32,331 bases of DNA from CAYYGL01 sp964471235 (GTDB lineage Bacteria > Calditrichota > Calditrichia > RBG-13-44-9 > J075): assembly GCA_964471235.1 (NCBI GenBank), contig CAYYGL010000033.1, forward strand, positions 1-32,331, given 5' to 3'. Shown here one piece after another: positions 15,894 to 23,450 of the stretch. Both the position numbers and the translations under genes were made by a program. Each line of letters begins with the position of its first letter. Within the stretch, counting starts at the first letter, position 1. Below the pieces are notes generated by a model, which worked only from the letters and a program-made list of their open reading frames with translations, made no database searches and was not told where the DNA came from.

Positions 15894-16439
15894 ATGGAAA
15901 AATCCCATAAACAACCGGAAACCCTGGGCGGTTATATTCTGCACAATGTACCCTTCCCCAAAAAACTGACCCCGGAAACGCTCCGCCTGTTAAAGGAGAT
16001 GGGTCCCATTCAGATTGAACAAATGTATCAGATTACTTACCTGCATTCCTACGCCCAGGATTCTCCATTTTTTGCCGGGCTGGCAAACAAAGTGCTGTTA
16101 GGCACACAGGAGCCTCAAACCGGTTACACTTATGCGACTCCCCGCGGGCACGATATGTACAGCGGCGAGGAAACCCAATGGGTAGAATTGCCCACCGAAG
16201 GGAAGGTCCATGCCTTTACGGTATGCCACTTCGGTTCGGAGGAATTTCTCCCGGAAACCCCGTTTATCCTGGCGCTAATAGAATTCGAGGGGGTGAATAC
16301 CCTTTTTTTAACTCGCCTGCATGGGGTGGATCCGGAGAAGGCGTCCCTGGATTGGATCGGGATGCCGGTAAAAGCCCGGTTTTTGCGCAACAGCAAGTTC
16401 AAACCGACGGATGTCTATTTTGTGCCAATCGATGAGTGA
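15894..16439 (+). CDS. DUF35 OB-fold protein, partner of the thiolase-like protein
   Basis: This 181-residue protein has a helical N-terminus (about 1-60), a linker where DUF35 proteins carry a rubredoxin-like zinc ribbon (about 65-95), and a C-terminal OB-fold ('GKVHAFTVCHFGSEEF...PFILALIEFEGVNTLFLTRLHG', 'IGMPVKARF'). The ribbon cysteines are not present: the segment 'GTQEPQTGYTYATPRGHDMY' has none, so zinc binding is probably lost. DUF35 proteins hold CoA substrates or act as scaffolds for thiolase-fold enzymes. The 2-bp spacing to the thiolase-like gene implies co-translation and a heteromeric complex. Confidence 0.75.
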   Translation: MEKSHKQPETLGGYILHNVPFPKKLTPETLRLLKEMGPIQIEQMYQITYLHSYAQDSPFFAGLANKVLLGTQEPQTGYTYATPRGHDMYSGEETQWVELPTEGKVHAFTVCHFGSEEFLPETPFILALIEFEGVNTLFLTRLHGVDPEKASLDWIGMPVKARFLRNSKFKPTDVYFVPIDE

Positions 16440-16691
16440 TACCGGCTGTGTCCGGCATCAGCCTCTCTCCTGCTTCGTTGCAAAATCCGAACGAATTTGC
16501 CGCTGTTACGCTGTGCCCGGACCGGTGTGACGGCGGCAAACCTCTTTTTTTCCTTAATATATCTAAATTGTAAGCTGTCTAATATCCCACTGCTCCCGGA
16601 AAGGTGTATTTTGAGTTGGTTGTATGGGGGAAAGGGGAGGGGATAGGTGCGTTTTTCGAGGAACCTCAACCCATAATCCGGGAGGCATGGT

Positions 16692-17390
16692 ATGAAAAAT
16701 CTCGTGCAACTCTTTATCATTGGATTTGTCGTTATATTACTCTCTTCCTGCTCCAATGGGAGTGATCCGCTTCGTGCTCCCAAAGACATCAAAATCGATG
16801 ATGGGGGGGATGATGGCGAGAAGATTGTGATTGTGGATTGGAAGGGAGAGGAATGGGACATTACCCATGCGGTCAAAGTGTATGGATTTGACCCGGCAAA
16901 ATTTGGGGGTGGCGGCGGCAGAACCTCGATCCCGCCAATCAACGACCCTCAATTTTTTCTTCCCGGTGATCAAGGGTATCCGGTTGAAGATGCCACGTTC
17001 CTGATGATCGGTTTCGAAAAAAACAACGAGAGCCGGGCATACCCGGTTTCGGTCATGAAGGAATATGAGATTGCAAACGATTGGTTCGGTACGACGCCGG
17101 TAGCGGTCGCTTTCTGACCGCTGGTTCTCTTGGCTGCCGTGTACAGCCGGAAAGTTGATGGGCATACCCTGTCCCTGAGCGCCACCGGGTGGCTTTACGA
17201 AAACACATTCGTGTTATTCGATCTGGAAACGGAAAGCCTCTGGTATCACCTGGAAGGGGATAATGGGTTGACCTGCATCCAGGGGTTTTATGCCGATAAA
17301 AAACTACCGGAATTAACGTCCGTATTTATTCGCTGGAATGTCTGGTTTCAAGACCATCCCCACTCAAAATTTTTAAAAAAGGCAAGGTAA
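16692..17390 (+). CDS. DUF3179-domain lipoprotein, probable selenoprotein with in-frame TGA
   Basis: ATG 16692 follows a GGGAGG. The leader ends in lipobox-like 'ILLSSC', so the protein is exported and lipidated. The frame stops at TGA 17115-17117 after 'GTTPVAVAF' and continues in the same frame as 'PLVLLAAVYSRKVDGHTLSL' and 'GWLYENTFVLFDLETESLWY', to TAA at 17390 (232 codons plus stop). DUF3179 proteins read '.PVAVTYCPLC' here, so the TGA sits exactly at the conserved first cysteine. The rest of the domain remains open and conserved, which favours selenocysteine over decay. A hairpin just downstream fits a bacterial SECIS. The second cysteine is replaced (PLV). Alternatives are a recent Cys-to-stop mutation (TGC/TGT to TGA) or a sequencing error. 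The function of DUF3179 is unknown. Confidence 0.78.
17115..17150 (+). promoter_or_regulatory. Candidate bacterial SECIS element and Sec codon
   Basis: The UGA (17115-17117) is followed by 12 nt, then TTGGCTG (17130-17136) pairing with CAGCCGG (17144-17150): five Watson-Crick pairs plus two G-T pairs, with a 7-nt loop CCGTGTA. There are 19 nt from UGA to the loop, essentially the spacing in the E. coli fdhF SECIS. The loop contains G and U, but the G is at the third rather than the first two positions. Confidence 0.5.
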
Positions 17391-17466
17391 GGGAGATGAT
17401 AACCTTCTGGATTTGGATGTATCACCCGGTGAGAAACCATAAATTTCTATCTCCCTAATCATTACC

Positions 17467-18426
17467 TCATAAATCCCGGAAATTTCCATTTGGATTTAAT
17501 CGTTTTGCCTGCTGAAGATGTTTGAGCGCCTGGCGGCGGTTCCCCTGCTGTCGGTAACTCCTGGCTAAATAATAATGGAACAACGCCGCTTCTTTCCGGA
17601 ACCGGAGCTTTGTTTCCCCCGACATCCTGTCAGTGGTTTTCTTGCGAAGCTTCTTCATCCCGTGCCGCATTTTTCCGGGTGTTGTGGGAAGGGCTTCTTT
17701 TAGTTGATGAATTGCTTTGCCGGGCTGGTGATGTTTAAAGTAGGCAATTCCCAGGTATCCCTTCACAAATTTAAAATTGGGATGGAGGCGCTGGTATTGG
17801 GCAATGAGTGATTGCAAATACTTGATGTCCGGATTCCGCCGCCGGGCTTCCATTGCCATCCGGGTCAACAAATCCAGTTCATGAAGTTTCCGGAAGGTTG
17901 TTTGGTAATCGGCACCCCGGGAACCCGGTCTGCCGCCACTTTCCGACTTCAGAGAATCCAATCTCAACGCTAACTGGTGATATTCTCCCTGCAATTGGGA
18001 AATGTCATCGGCTTTCTCTCCCTCCTGCTCCATATTCCGGGCAAGCGCCTCCACCTCCCGGGGATCAACCACTGCCCGAATTTTAACCACTGCTGCCATG
18101 GTCTCCCCGAGCGGCTCAAAGTGTTCTTCCAGTATCTCGGTTCGAATAAGACCGGCTGTGTAAGCCTGGATTTCCTGCTCGCTCATTTGATAGTTCTGAA
18201 CGGTGGTGGAAGAGCGGAGGAATGTTCCCGCCTGCTCCATCACTTTTTTCTTGGCATCCAACAAGGCATATTCTTTGGCATCCTGCCGGGAATCCCGATC
18301 CCCCATGATGTATCTGCCCTCGGCTACTATCGTATCCACTTCCGGTGTTTGCCAGGCAAAGAGGGGTGAGATGAAGCAAATCAGGAGTCCATACAACCCA
18401 TAAACGAGTTTCTTTTCAACAGTCAT
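17467..18426 (-). CDS. Exported LPP20/FlgT-N-like and TPR-repeat protein
   Basis: This 319-residue protein has a signal peptide (about 1-24, ending 'SPLFAWQ'). An N-terminal domain (about 28-130) has 'AKEYALLDAKKKVMEQAGTFL', the pattern of LPP20/FlgT-N-type domains that recode repeated 'ARxxALxxA' helices in envelope proteins. A short coiled coil (about 145-175) leads to a C-terminal TPR-like region (200-319) with 'KFVKGYLGIAYFKHHQPGKAIHQLKEAL' and 'ALFHYYLARSYRQQGNRRQALKHLQQAKRLNPNG'. It is probably a periplasmic scaffold. ATG 18426 has AAGGAG upstream; the in-frame codon 42 bases earlier gives a charged extension before the signal peptide and is less likely. It is convergent with the DUF3179 gene and divergent from the next gene. 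Confidence 0.75.
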   Translation of the reverse strand: MTVEKKLVYGLYGLLICFISPLFAWQTPEVDTIVAEGRYIMGDRDSRQDAKEYALLDAKKKVMEQAGTFLRSSTTVQNYQMSEQEIQAYTAGLIRTEILEEHFEPLGETMAAVVKIRAVVDPREVEALARNMEQEGEKADDISQLQGEYHQLALRLDSLKSESGGRPGSRGADYQTTFRKLHELDLLTRMAMEARRRNPDIKYLQSLIAQYQRLHPNFKFVKGYLGIAYFKHHQPGKAIHQLKEALPTTPGKMRHGMKKLRKKTTDRMSGETKLRFRKEAALFHYYLARSYRQQGNRRQALKHLQQAKRLNPNGNFRDL

Positions 18427-18632
18427 CCGTTTTCTCCTTCGTTTTGTTCTTTGGTGTCCCCTGTACAACGGTTTTTGGTTTTATTGAACCCACTACAAAG
18501 AAAATAATGCCGTTTTGATTTTGCAATGAATATTCTGTAAATTGGCACCGTTTTTTTATTTTCTTAAAGGTAACCTTTTTCCGCTAATTCCATGTGATAG
18601 AGGAAACATAACCCTTTGGAAAAGCCATAAAA

Positions 18633-18638
18633 TATAAT
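18633..18638 (+). promoter_or_regulatory. Possible -10 element upstream of the 330-aa gene
   Basis: A perfect TATAAT lies about 57 bp before the ATG at 18695, in an AT-rich divergent intergenic region (18427-18694). No good -35 hexamer is at the right distance, so this is a weak call. Confidence 0.35.
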
Positions 18639-18694
18639 CGAAAAAAGGGATTGTTTAAGAATATCAATTTTCATAACTGGCAAGGAGTCTGTGG

Positions 18695-19687
18695 ATGGCA
18701 AAATCGTTCACCTCGTTTATGGAAAAGATCATAGATTATGCCGGATTATTTCCCCCGGCGACCCTGCCGATGGAACAGGCAGTTCGAAACTACTTCCGTT
18801 ACCGCACCTCTCGGGATGCCTGGATGCTATCCCGCTTTATCTGCCCGGCGGCACGTTTAAAAGAGTTATATCCGTTTAAGGAACATCTTTTTTCGGAAGA
18901 TAACCCGGTTCCCATTTCCGTTCTTGGTCGCAGCGGCAAAGGAGAACAGGATTTTTTGAGCGGTATCCGAAAAGATTTGGCTTTGATTAACGAATTTCTT
19001 TCTTATATGGAAGACCGGGTGAAAGTGGAAGTATTTGAAGTTCGGCTTCCGGCTGTGTTGTTTGAGACGCCGGATCACTCGGTTATCACAACTTTCCTGA
19101 ACCGACTTTCGGAGGAGCTTGAATATGGCTTTCAATCTCCGGTGACTCCTTTTTATGAAATACCCGTCAGCCGGAATTGGAAGAGTGCTTTTTCTGCCGT
19201 AACAAAAGGGATTGCTGAGCATAATTTTCAGGTGCTTGATAGCGCCCGCTATCAATATTATCAAGCGGCAGGGTTTAAAATCCGCTGTGGTGGTGCCGAG
19301 CCGGGGATGTATCCTTCTCCTCAACAGGTTGCACAGGTAATTGATTTATGTCAGAAACATCACGTTGCCCTTAAAGCAACTGCCGGATTGCATCATCCGG
19401 TGCGGCATTTTAATGAAACTGAGCAGGTAACAATGCATGGATTTTTAAATGTTTTTGGTGCCGGGATTTTAGCCGATGCCCACCAGTTGGAAGTTGATCA
19501 GATTTCCGAGATTATTGCGGATGAAAATCCGGAAAATTTCATGTTTACCCGGAATGCCTTTGCCTGGCGAAATCTGCGAGCATCGATAGAAGATATTCAA
19601 CAAGCACGCCGGGAACGGTTGATCTCTTTCGGCAGTTGTAGTTTTGATGAACCCCGGGAAGACTTGCGGCGAATGAAATTGCTTTAA
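18695..19687 (+). CDS. Uncharacterised 330-residue protein in operon with fumarylacetoacetase
   Basis: I do not recognise a named family. The protein is soluble, with no signal peptide or membrane helix. It alternates strands and helices in a way that suggests a TIM barrel. Distinct segments are 'IIDYAGLFPPATLPMEQAVRNY' (12-33), 'GFKIRCGGAEPGMYPSPQQVA' (about 192-212), 'HHVALKATAGLHHPVRHF' (about 221-238) and the C-terminal 'ISFGSCSFDEPREDLRRM'. The GGAEP and KATAGLHHP motifs look like an active or ligand site with Lys and paired His. I have the impression that similar proteins sit near tyrosine-catabolism genes elsewhere, but this is unverified. A GGAGT precedes the ATG. The 25-bp gap to fah implies one transcript and a role with aromatic amino-acid breakdown. 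Confidence 0.8.
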   Translation: MAKSFTSFMEKIIDYAGLFPPATLPMEQAVRNYFRYRTSRDAWMLSRFICPAARLKELYPFKEHLFSEDNPVPISVLGRSGKGEQDFLSGIRKDLALINEFLSYMEDRVKVEVFEVRLPAVLFETPDHSVITTFLNRLSEELEYGFQSPVTPFYEIPVSRNWKSAFSAVTKGIAEHNFQVLDSARYQYYQAAGFKIRCGGAEPGMYPSPQQVAQVIDLCQKHHVALKATAGLHHPVRHFNETEQVTMHGFLNVFGAGILADAHQLEVDQISEIIADENPENFMFTRNAFAWRNLRASIEDIQQARRERLISFGSCSFDEPREDLRRMKLL

Positions 19688-19712
19688 CAACAGTGAAAAC
19701 AGGAGTTCGAAA

Positions 19713-21005
19713 ATGATTGATACCAACGATCCGAATTTACGTTCGTTTATAAATGTTCCGAAAGAGTCTCATTTTCCGATTCAGAATTTGCCTTATGGGG
19801 TGTTTCGGAAGAAAACGGGCGACACACCCCGTATTGGTGTTGCCATCGGGGAATATGTTCTGGATGTATCGGTGTTGGAAGAAGCGGGGTTAATCAACAC
19901 GCCGCAACTTCAGGGAAGGCAGTATTTCTCTCAACCGAGTTTAAATCGATTTATGGCGGCTGGCAAGCCGGTCTGGCAGGAAGCCCGTCAGCTTATCAGC
20001 AAACTACTGCGGGAAGATGAGCCTGCTCTGCGGGATAATGCTGTTCTGCGCAACAGCGCCCTGATTCCCATGAGCGAAGCGGAAATGCTGCTCCCGGTGG
20101 AAATCGGTGATTATACCGATTTTTATTCATCGAAAGAACACGCCACCAACGTGGGGACCATGTTTCGGGGAAAAGAAAACGCCCTGATGCCCAATTGGCT
20201 GTGGATTCCGGTGGGTTATCATGGCAGAGCCAGTTCCGTGGTAATCAGCGGTACACCGGTACGCCGCCCCCTGGGGCAAACCAAACCGGATGAGGCGGAA
20301 GAGCCGGTGTTCGGACCCTCCCGATTGCTGGATTTTGAATTGGAAATGGGTTTTTTTGTCGGTCCGGCAAACCAACTTGGAGAACCAATCCCGGTTGAAA
20401 AAACCATGGATCATATCTTCGGCATGGTATTGGTAAATGACTGGAGCGCCCGGGATATTCAAAAGTGGGAATATGTGCCTCTCGGTCCGTTTTTAGCAAA
20501 GAATTTTGCCACTTCCATTTCCCCCTGGGTGGTGACAATGGAAGCGTTGGAACCTTTCCGCTGCGCCGGTCCTACTCAGCACCCGCAGCCCTTACCATAT
20601 TTACGAACGCCCGATGACCGTTCGTATGATATTCACCTCGAAGTGCAACTGCAAAGCCAGCAAATGACAAATCCGGCAACCATCAGCCGATCGAATTTCC
20701 GCTATATGTATTGGAATATTTGCCAGCAGTTAGCCCATCATACCATTACCGGATGCAATGTGTGCCCGGGGGATTTGATGGCTTCTGGTACCATCAGCGG
20801 ACCGACACCGGATGCTTATGGCAGCATGCTGGAACTAACCTGGCGGGGCAGCAACCCCATCCGGCTCTCGGAAACGGAAACCCGCAAGTTTCTGGCAGAC
20901 GGTGATAGGGTAATTATGACCGGCTGGTGCCAGGGAGATGGATACCGGGTGGGTTTTGGAGAAGTGCGTGGGGAAATTTTACCGGCGATTGAGATGAAAT
21001 TTTAA
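19713..21005 (+). CDS. fahA: Fumarylacetoacetase
   Basis: Fumarylacetoacetase hydrolyses fumarylacetoacetate to fumarate and acetoacetate, the last step of tyrosine/homogentisate degradation. The 430-residue length fits the family. The N-terminal domain 'FPIQNLPYGVF...RIGVAIGEYVLD' is followed by the catalytic domain with 'DYTDFYSSKEHATNVGTMFR', 'YHGRASSVVISGTPVRRPLGQ', 'LDFELEMGFFVG', 'VNDWSARDIQKWEYVPLGPF' and 'GTISGPTPDAYGSMLELTW'. The metal-binding acidic residues and the catalytic His of 'YHGRASS'/'SKEHATNVG' are present. AGGAG precedes ATG 19713. hppD and hmgA are not in the window, so the rest of the pathway must be elsewhere. Confidence 0.97.
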   Translation: MIDTNDPNLRSFINVPKESHFPIQNLPYGVFRKKTGDTPRIGVAIGEYVLDVSVLEEAGLINTPQLQGRQYFSQPSLNRFMAAGKPVWQEARQLISKLLREDEPALRDNAVLRNSALIPMSEAEMLLPVEIGDYTDFYSSKEHATNVGTMFRGKENALMPNWLWIPVGYHGRASSVVISGTPVRRPLGQTKPDEAEEPVFGPSRLLDFELEMGFFVGPANQLGEPIPVEKTMDHIFGMVLVNDWSARDIQKWEYVPLGPFLAKNFATSISPWVVTMEALEPFRCAGPTQHPQPLPYLRTPDDRSYDIHLEVQLQSQQMTNPATISRSNFRYMYWNICQQLAHHTITGCNVCPGDLMASGTISGPTPDAYGSMLELTWRGSNPIRLSETETRKFLADGDRVIMTGWCQGDGYRVGFGEVRGEILPAIEMKF

Positions 21006-21039
21006 AAGTGGATGTACCGTTGGGCTGTGAAGGGAGAAA

Positions 21040-21534
21040 TTACATCAGGTGGTATTTGCGTAATAAATCAGCCAACTCACGATCAGAGCGGGCTTTTTCC
21101 CGCAGGGCATGAATTAAATCCCGCAACCTGCCATCTTTCTCAATTTCCTCAATGGTATCCGATTTTGCTTTCCGGATGATGGTTCGCCTGTCCCAGTACG
21201 CAAAGCCAATTACAACGGCAATAAGGGTTACGAAAATCCCGGCAAGAATTTGAATGAACCCGAACAAATCGTTAAACCGTTTATCGATGTCACCAAACCG
21301 TTTGTCGATGTCACCAAACCGTTTGTCAACTTGTTCAAATCGCTTGTCAATCAGCCGGAAGCGTTCATTCATATCCGCCCGTAAGTCCTCAATCCGTTTT
21401 TCATTGGACTCCACCTTTACCTTGATTTCCAACAACAGGCGGCGGTCTGCCTCGGTAAATGTCTGTTGAGAAAACAGCTTAACAGGAGAAAAGAAATACA
21501 GAAAGAAGAATGTTAAAATAAATGACTTCCGCAT
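21040..21534 (-). CDS. Exported/membrane coiled-coil protein with heptad repeats
   Basis: This 164-residue protein starts with a signal peptide or first membrane segment (1-22, ending 'KLFSQQ'). A long amphipathic coiled coil (about 28-90) includes near-identical heptads RFEQVDK, RFGDIDK, RFGDIDK and RFNDLFG. One transmembrane helix (about 92-112, 'FIQILAGIFVTLIAVVIGFAYW') precedes a charged cytoplasmic helix. This is the layout of small 'DUF1640/Bdr-like' coiled-coil membrane proteins, but no family can be named safely. The heptads are encoded by a 21-bp tandem repeat, so copy number may vary. It is convergent with fahA. Function unknown. Confidence 0.7.
   Translation of the reverse strand: MRKSFILTFFFLYFFSPVKLFSQQTFTEADRRLLLEIKVKVESNEKRIEDLRADMNERFRLIDKRFEQVDKRFGDIDKRFGDIDKRFNDLFGFIQILAGIFVTLIAVVIGFAYWDRRTIIRKAKSDTIEEIEKDGRLRDLIHALREKARSDRELADLLRKYHLM
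21274..21336. repeat. 21-bp tandem repeat encoding coiled-coil heptads
   Basis: The units at 21274-21294 and 21295-21315 differ at one base; the third (21316-21336) shares its first 12 bases, and a further decayed unit follows. The period of 21 bp equals one heptad (seven codons), so unit gain or loss keeps both frame and coiled-coil register. Confidence 0.85.
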
Positions 21535-21779
21535 GTTATATTCCTATCGGATTAACACTAAAATATTAATAGTGATTTGGAAAGAATGCAATAAAATTTT
21601 ATCCCGGGCAACTCCTCTCTTATTATGAGCGGATTCCACAGAAAGATATGTGCCGGTTCACATTGCATTGGGTACCCGGAATTTCCCCTTTTCTTTTTTG
21701 AGGAATCTATCTATATTGAATACATCTCCAAAAAGTTTCTTTCAAAAGACTAACTCCATTAACGCATAGAGGAGTTTTG

Positions 21780-23444
21780 ATGTATCGAATATTTCTTATG
21801 TTTTTGCTAGTTTCCGCCGGAGTGGTAGCAGGGGATTGGAATATAAACGGTGCGATACGGGATGCCAATAGTAGCATTCCGGTTCTTGCCCATGTTCATG
21901 TGTCAACACTCAATGGAACCGAACACACTACATTCCGTACTATACGTGCTACTACTGAAGGAAAATTTCGGGTTAGGTTGTCCAGTCCGGGGTGGTACAA
22001 GTTATGGTTCACGTCACCTGGGCATGTACCAACACCTGTGGTAGTGCAACTATTGCCTGAAGAAACCAACCTGTCGGTAACCGTCACGTTGCCTCCGTAT
22101 CCTTATAATGAACCATTGGAAAACCTCAAGATTGTTGGGGATTGGGAAAATTTCTCATTCTCCAAAGCAGCGCCGATGACAAAAATGGCGGATGGCACGT
22201 TTGTATATTCTTTAACCGCCGAAAGAGACACTCTCAGTTATCAAATTTTAGGAGCTGCGGGAAAACGGAGTATTAATGGCACCCAGCAGGATTACAATGT
22301 GTATGATGGGAGAGGGGATTACCGGAGTGTGTTAAAAACCAGACCGGGTGAAGCGGTGAGGATCATTTTCGATCCGGATAAACGAATCCAAACGGAGGCA
22401 CGTGACTTACCCCGGGTCATTTTTGATGATAGACATCTTTATCTGATCCAGATAAACAAATTATATCATTTATTTACTAAGACCCATAAAGCCTTCCTGA
22501 AAGAGGCTATGGCATATCAGCAACAGCACTTTAATCTTAAGGGCTTTGAATACGATTTTTCCGGTATCAAAACCAAACTGGATCAATTTTTGAAAAGTGA
22601 TAATGAATCGGAACGGCGGTTCGCAGCAATTTTGTTAATCGATGTTGAACTAAAGGTGCATCCACCCGATAAAGCGAGATTGAGAACATTATGGGATACG
22701 TTAACGCCGGCGGATCCACTATGGGAAATGTCCCCCTTTGCTGCCAGCGTTATCCCTTTTATTCTCTTTCCCCAACACCAGGATTCTGTCCTGGAAGAGC
22801 TCGTCAGAGTGAATCCATCGCGGTTGGTAAGAGCCACTGCCCTGGCAAGACTAACTGCATTATTAAGAAATCAAAATAAACAGCAGGCATTTTTAGAGCA
22901 TTACCAGAAGTTAACATCTGAATATGGTGATGTTCCGGAAATCCAATATGACATCAAAAACCTCAATCCGGAAAAACGGATAGCTACGGGAAAACCCGTG
23001 CCCGACTTTGAGGTAAAACTGCTGGATAGCGGAAAGATGGTTACCAATAATTCCCTATTGGGGAGCTATTACTTAATAGATTTCTGGGCGGTATGGTGTA
23101 TGCCATGTGTTGCGGAAATCCCGAATTTGAAAGAAGCCTATGAACAATTTAAGGATAAAAATTTTGAGATATTAAGTATATCCCTGGATGCCGATGATGA
23201 AATCGTTCATTCTTTTTGGGAGAAGAAATACAAAATGCCCTGGTTAAATGCCCGGGCAGAAGGCAGGTTCGATAGCCCCGTTGCCAGGGCGTTTGAAGTT
23301 CAGGGAATTCCCAGACCTATTTTAGTTGGACCGGATGGAACTATCATCGCCACAGGCAGTAGATTGCGGGGTAAAATGTTACTCAATACACTTTCGGAAA
23401 TCCTAACTCAAGAGACAGACGATAGCGAATCCCAAAGAAACTAA
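21780..23444 (+). CDS. Exported TlpA/ResA-like thioredoxin protein with N-terminal carbohydrate-binding-like domains
   Basis: This 554-residue exported protein has a signal peptide (1-18). A carboxypeptidase-regulatory/TTR-like beta domain (about 20-105, 'INGAIRDANSSIPVLAHVHV') is followed by a second beta region resembling a CBM48/AMPK-type glycogen-binding module ('LKIVGDWENFSFSKAAPMTKMADGTFVYSL', about 115-200). A helical middle (230-400) leads to a C-terminal thioredoxin domain (about 405-545) with WCMPC (C440, C443) and the cis-Pro segment 'VQGIPRPILV'. It is probably a periplasmic disulfide reductase. GAGGAG precedes ATG 21780; the in-frame TTG one codon upstream is less likely. glgA starts 6 bp after the stop. 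Confidence 0.87.
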   Translation: MYRIFLMFLLVSAGVVAGDWNINGAIRDANSSIPVLAHVHVSTLNGTEHTTFRTIRATTEGKFRVRLSSPGWYKLWFTSPGHVPTPVVVQLLPEETNLSVTVTLPPYPYNEPLENLKIVGDWENFSFSKAAPMTKMADGTFVYSLTAERDTLSYQILGAAGKRSINGTQQDYNVYDGRGDYRSVLKTRPGEAVRIIFDPDKRIQTEARDLPRVIFDDRHLYLIQINKLYHLFTKTHKAFLKEAMAYQQQHFNLKGFEYDFSGIKTKLDQFLKSDNESERRFAAILLIDVELKVHPPDKARLRTLWDTLTPADPLWEMSPFAASVIPFILFPQHQDSVLEELVRVNPSRLVRATALARLTALLRNQNKQQAFLEHYQKLTSEYGDVPEIQYDIKNLNPEKRIATGKPVPDFEVKLLDSGKMVTNNSLLGSYYLIDFWAVWCMPCVAEIPNLKEAYEQFKDKNFEILSISLDADDEIVHSFWEKKYKMPWLNARAEGRFDSPVARAFEVQGIPRPILVGPDGTIIATGSRLRGKMLLNTLSEILTQETDDSESQRN

Positions 23445-23450
23445 CATGTG

